DNA from: CAYMRB01 sp964392615
Lineage (GTDB): Bacteria > Planctomycetota > UBA8108
Assembly (NCBI GenBank): GCA_964392615.1
Contig: CAYMRB010000170.1
Coordinates: forward strand, 1 to 19,002
Reading direction: 5' to 3'
DNA: 19,002 bases
A model generated the notes under the pieces. That model ran no database searches. It worked only from the letters and a program-made list of their open reading frames with translations, and was not told the DNA's origin. Made by a program: the position numbers and the translations under genes. Positions 17,192 to 19,002 of the stretch are shown piece by piece; position 1 is the first letter of the stretch; the number at the start of each line of letters is the position of its first letter.

Positions 17192-18571
17192 ATGACCGAA
17201 TCCTCACCTCCGGGTGCCCCGATGACGTTGGGCGCACGCTGCATCGTCCTGGCGATCCCCGTGCTCGGCTGGTTCTTCGCCGGCATGCAGATGAACACGA
17301 CGGCGCTGACCATGCGCAGCGCGTCGCTCGATCTCCTGTCGCAAGCGGGCGAGATCGATCTCGATCGCTACCACGAGCTCACCAAGTCCGACACCCGCGC
17401 GCGCAACGGTAAGGCCGCGGAGCTCTCCGAAGTCGATCGAGAGCAGCTGAAGGCCTGGAACTCCCAGCTCGCGAAGTGGGTCGGCTGGTTCGTCGTCGCG
17501 TTCCTGTTCGGAGGGGCAGCCGGCGGCTGGCTCTTCGGGCGACTCGGCGACGCGATCGGGCGATCGAAGGCGCTGGCGTGCAGCGTGCTCTGGTACTCCT
17601 CGGTCGCGCTCTGTTGCTACCTCGCGCCGAATCTCTACGTGCTGCTCGCGCTCTGGTTCCTGTCGAGCCTCGGCATCGGCGGCACCTGGCCGAACGGCGT
17701 GTCGCTCGTCTCGGAGGTCTGGTCGAAGCTGTCACGGCCGATGGTCGCGGGCATCATGGGCGCGTCCGCCAACGTCGGCCTCCTCGTCATGGGCCTCGTC
17801 GCGTCGCTGTGGGCGATCACGGAGACGGACTGGCGCTGGGTGTTCCTGATCTCGACCGCGCCCGCCGCGCTGGCGATCCTCGCGTTCTTTCTATTGCGCG
17901 AATCGCCGCGCTGGCTCGCAGTGCGCGATAGCGAGGTGGAAGCGTCGCATGCGGGAGAGCTCTTCCGCTCGCCTTTCCTACGACTGACGCTCGTCGGTAT
18001 CCTGCTGGCGACCGTGCCGCTTCTCGGCGGCTGGGGCAGCGTCAACTGGATGATCCCCTGGGCGGACGAGGTAGGCCAGGCGGCCGATCCCCCGGCTCCG
18101 CACCTCAAGGGATCCGTGGGGCTGTATCGATCGCTCGCCGGCACCATCGGCGCCCTGCTCGGCGGTTGGAGCGCGGCGTGGCTCGGTCGTCGGCGCTCCT
18201 ACGCGCTCATGAGCCTCGGCTCGTTCGCGTGCGCCGAGTACGCTTTCTGGTTCACGATCCCGACCGACGCGTCGTTCCTGTACTGGGTCGCGGCGCTCGG
18301 CTTCTTCAGCGGCGTCTACTTCGGCTGGCTGCCGCTGTTCCTCCCCGAGCTGTTTCCCACGCGCATTCGCGCGACCGGCGCGGGCGTCAGCTTCAACTTC
18401 GGACGCATTCTGACCGCGGTCGCCGTATTGGCAACCGCCGCGCTGATCGACCTCTTCGGAGGCGACTACGCATCGATCGGCCGGACGTCGAGCTGGATCT
18501 TCGCGATCGGCATCGTCGCGATCTGGTTCGCGCCGGACACCACGAAAAGCACGTTGAGCGACGACGGATGA
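17192..18571 (+). CDS. Major facilitator superfamily transporter, sugar-porter-like
   Basis: This reading encodes 459 residues from ATG 17192. The ribosome site is weak, and a second ATG at 17222 is possible. The product has about 12 hydrophobic segments. TM1 spans about 14-34, and residues about 40-92 form a long hydrophilic, charged loop before TM2 (about 94-114). The MFS loop 2-3 motif appears as GRLGDAIGR (116-124). ESPRWLA (237-243) after TM6 and PELFPTRIRATG (385-396) are typical of sugar and organic-acid porters. Known members are proton-coupled importers or exporters of sugars, acids or aromatic compounds in the inner membrane. The substrate is not shown. The 3' end overlaps the Gfo/Idh/MocA-like gene by 4 nt, so the two are likely translationally coupled and act on the same compound. 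Confidence 0.9.
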   Translation: MTESSPPGAPMTLGARCIVLAIPVLGWFFAGMQMNTTALTMRSASLDLLSQAGEIDLDRYHELTKSDTRARNGKAAELSEVDREQLKAWNSQLAKWVGWFVVAFLFGGAAGGWLFGRLGDAIGRSKALACSVLWYSSVALCCYLAPNLYVLLALWFLSSLGIGGTWPNGVSLVSEVWSKLSRPMVAGIMGASANVGLLVMGLVASLWAITETDWRWVFLISTAPAALAILAFFLLRESPRWLAVRDSEVEASHAGELFRSPFLRLTLVGILLATVPLLGGWGSVNWMIPWADEVGQAADPPAPHLKGSVGLYRSLAGTIGALLGGWSAAWLGRRRSYALMSLGSFACAEYAFWFTIPTDASFLYWVAALGFFSGVYFGWLPLFLPELFPTRIRATGAGVSFNFGRILTAVAVLATAALIDLFGGDYASIGRTSSWIFAIGIVAIWFAPDTTKSTLSDDG

Positions 18572-19002
18572 TCCGACTGGCACTGATCTGCGACGACGAG
18601 CGACGCGAGACGCTCGTCGACTGCGCGTCGCGACTCGATGGCGTCGAGATCGTCGACACCGTGGGGACGAGCGACGCCGTGCTCGTGGGCTCGCCCCCCT
18701 CGGAGCACGCGACGGACTGCGAACTCGCCGCGGCTGCGGGCAAGCACATCGTCATGACGGCGCCGCTCGCGGAGTCGACCGCGCAGGGCGAACGCATCGT
18801 CGAGGCTTGCCGACGCGCCGGACTCTGCTGCGAGGTCGAGCTGCCCGCCCGACGCAAGCCGTCCGCGATCGAGGTGAAGGCGAGCCTCGACGCGGGCGAA
18901 CTCGGCGAGCCGGTGCTCGCGCGCATTCACCGCTGGGAGTGCAGCGCGGTCGAGCTCGTCGATGAGATCGATCTCGTCTGCTGGTGGCTCGGCAAGCCGC
19001 CG
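18568..19002 (+). CDS. Gfo/Idh/MocA-family oxidoreductase-like protein, N-terminal fragment
   Basis: The first 145 codons are inside the window; the gene runs off the end. The ATG overlaps the TGA of the MFS gene (ATGA). The layout matches the Gfo/Idh/MocA NAD(P)-binding domain: AVLVGSPPSEHATDCELAAAAGKHIVM (37-63) is the usual strand before the EKP motif, followed by PLAESTAQGERIVEACRRAGL, then ASLDAGELGEPVLARIHRWE and DEIDLVCWWLGKPP. Two key features are missing. The N-terminus (MIRLALICDDERRE) has no G-x-G-x-x-G loop, and the EKP site reads TAP, losing the lysine expected to bind cofactor or substrate. The protein may therefore be a non-canonical or inactive paralogue, perhaps partnering a true dehydrogenase encoded beyond the window. 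Members act on inositols, sugars and sugar acids in the cytoplasm. Confidence 0.82.
   Translation, partial: MIRLALICDDERRETLVDCASRLDGVEIVDTVGTSDAVLVGSPPSEHATDCELAAAAGKHIVMTAPLAESTAQGERIVEACRRAGLCCEVELPARRKPSAIEVKASLDAGELGEPVLARIHRWECSAVELVDEIDLVCWWLGKPP

Noticed and set aside
16843..17313. Extension of the lipoprotein frame by 157 codons
   Set aside because: It would overlap the MFS start on the other strand and displace the lipobox signal peptide from the N-terminus.

Overview
The window is GC-rich and densely coding, with no RNA gene, insertion sequence or CRISPR array that I can see. The best guess for the source is a planctomycete (Planctomycetota) or a close PVC relative. The reasons are an HzsA-like/planctomycete-cytochrome protein with CxxCH motifs and a discoidin-like tail, a glycoside-hydrolase-like barrel fused to an FGE-sulfatase domain, a LamG-GH2 enzyme, a BNR sialidase-like protein, and a Gfo/Idh/MocA-like protein beside a sugar-porter-like MFS permease. 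This assignment is inferred from gene families; there is no rRNA or other marker to prove it.

Layout. Positions 1-171 hold the 3' end of a SpoU/TrmH-type RNA methyltransferase, apparently unrelated to what follows. Positions 313-1776 (+) encode an exported protein of unknown function with two PsbP/DcrB-like segments and a charged C-terminal domain. It converges on a four-gene minus-strand cluster read from 13059 down to 1808: barrel-FGE fusion, GH63/MGH1-like hydrolase, LamG-GH2 hydrolase, and HzsA-like putative dihaem protein. The first two junctions are only 20-25 nt, with good Shine-Dalgarno sequences. The last gap is 94 nt and holds a candidate internal promoter. Divergent from this cluster, on the plus strand, are a 27-codon small ORF and a five-Asp-box sialidase-like gene that starts 4 nt after it. 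A minus-strand lipoprotein gene (DUF4382 plus DUF5666-like repeats, 14626-16842) converges on the sialidase gene. A divergent plus-strand pair closes the window: an MFS permease and, overlapping it by 4 nt (ATGA), the start of a degenerate Gfo/Idh/MocA-like protein cut by the window end.

Working model (inference). Positions 1808-14613 look like an extracytoplasmic glycan-degradation locus. Several exported glycosidases of different fold (GH2, GH63-like (alpha/alpha)6, a TIM-barrel-like domain, and a six-bladed propeller sialidase-like protein) sit with an HzsA-like haem protein. The MFS permease and Gfo/Idh/MocA-like protein could import and modify a released sugar or sugar acid. There is no TonB-dependent receptor, SusD or sulfatase in the window, so this is not a Bacteroidetes-type PUL, and the FGE domain has no obvious sulfatase client here. 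The most unusual points are the haem protein in a glycosidase operon, an FGE-family domain lacking the usual catalytic cysteine pair, the coupled small ORF ahead of the sialidase-like gene, and a Gfo/Idh/MocA protein lacking both the glycine-rich loop and the EKP lysine.
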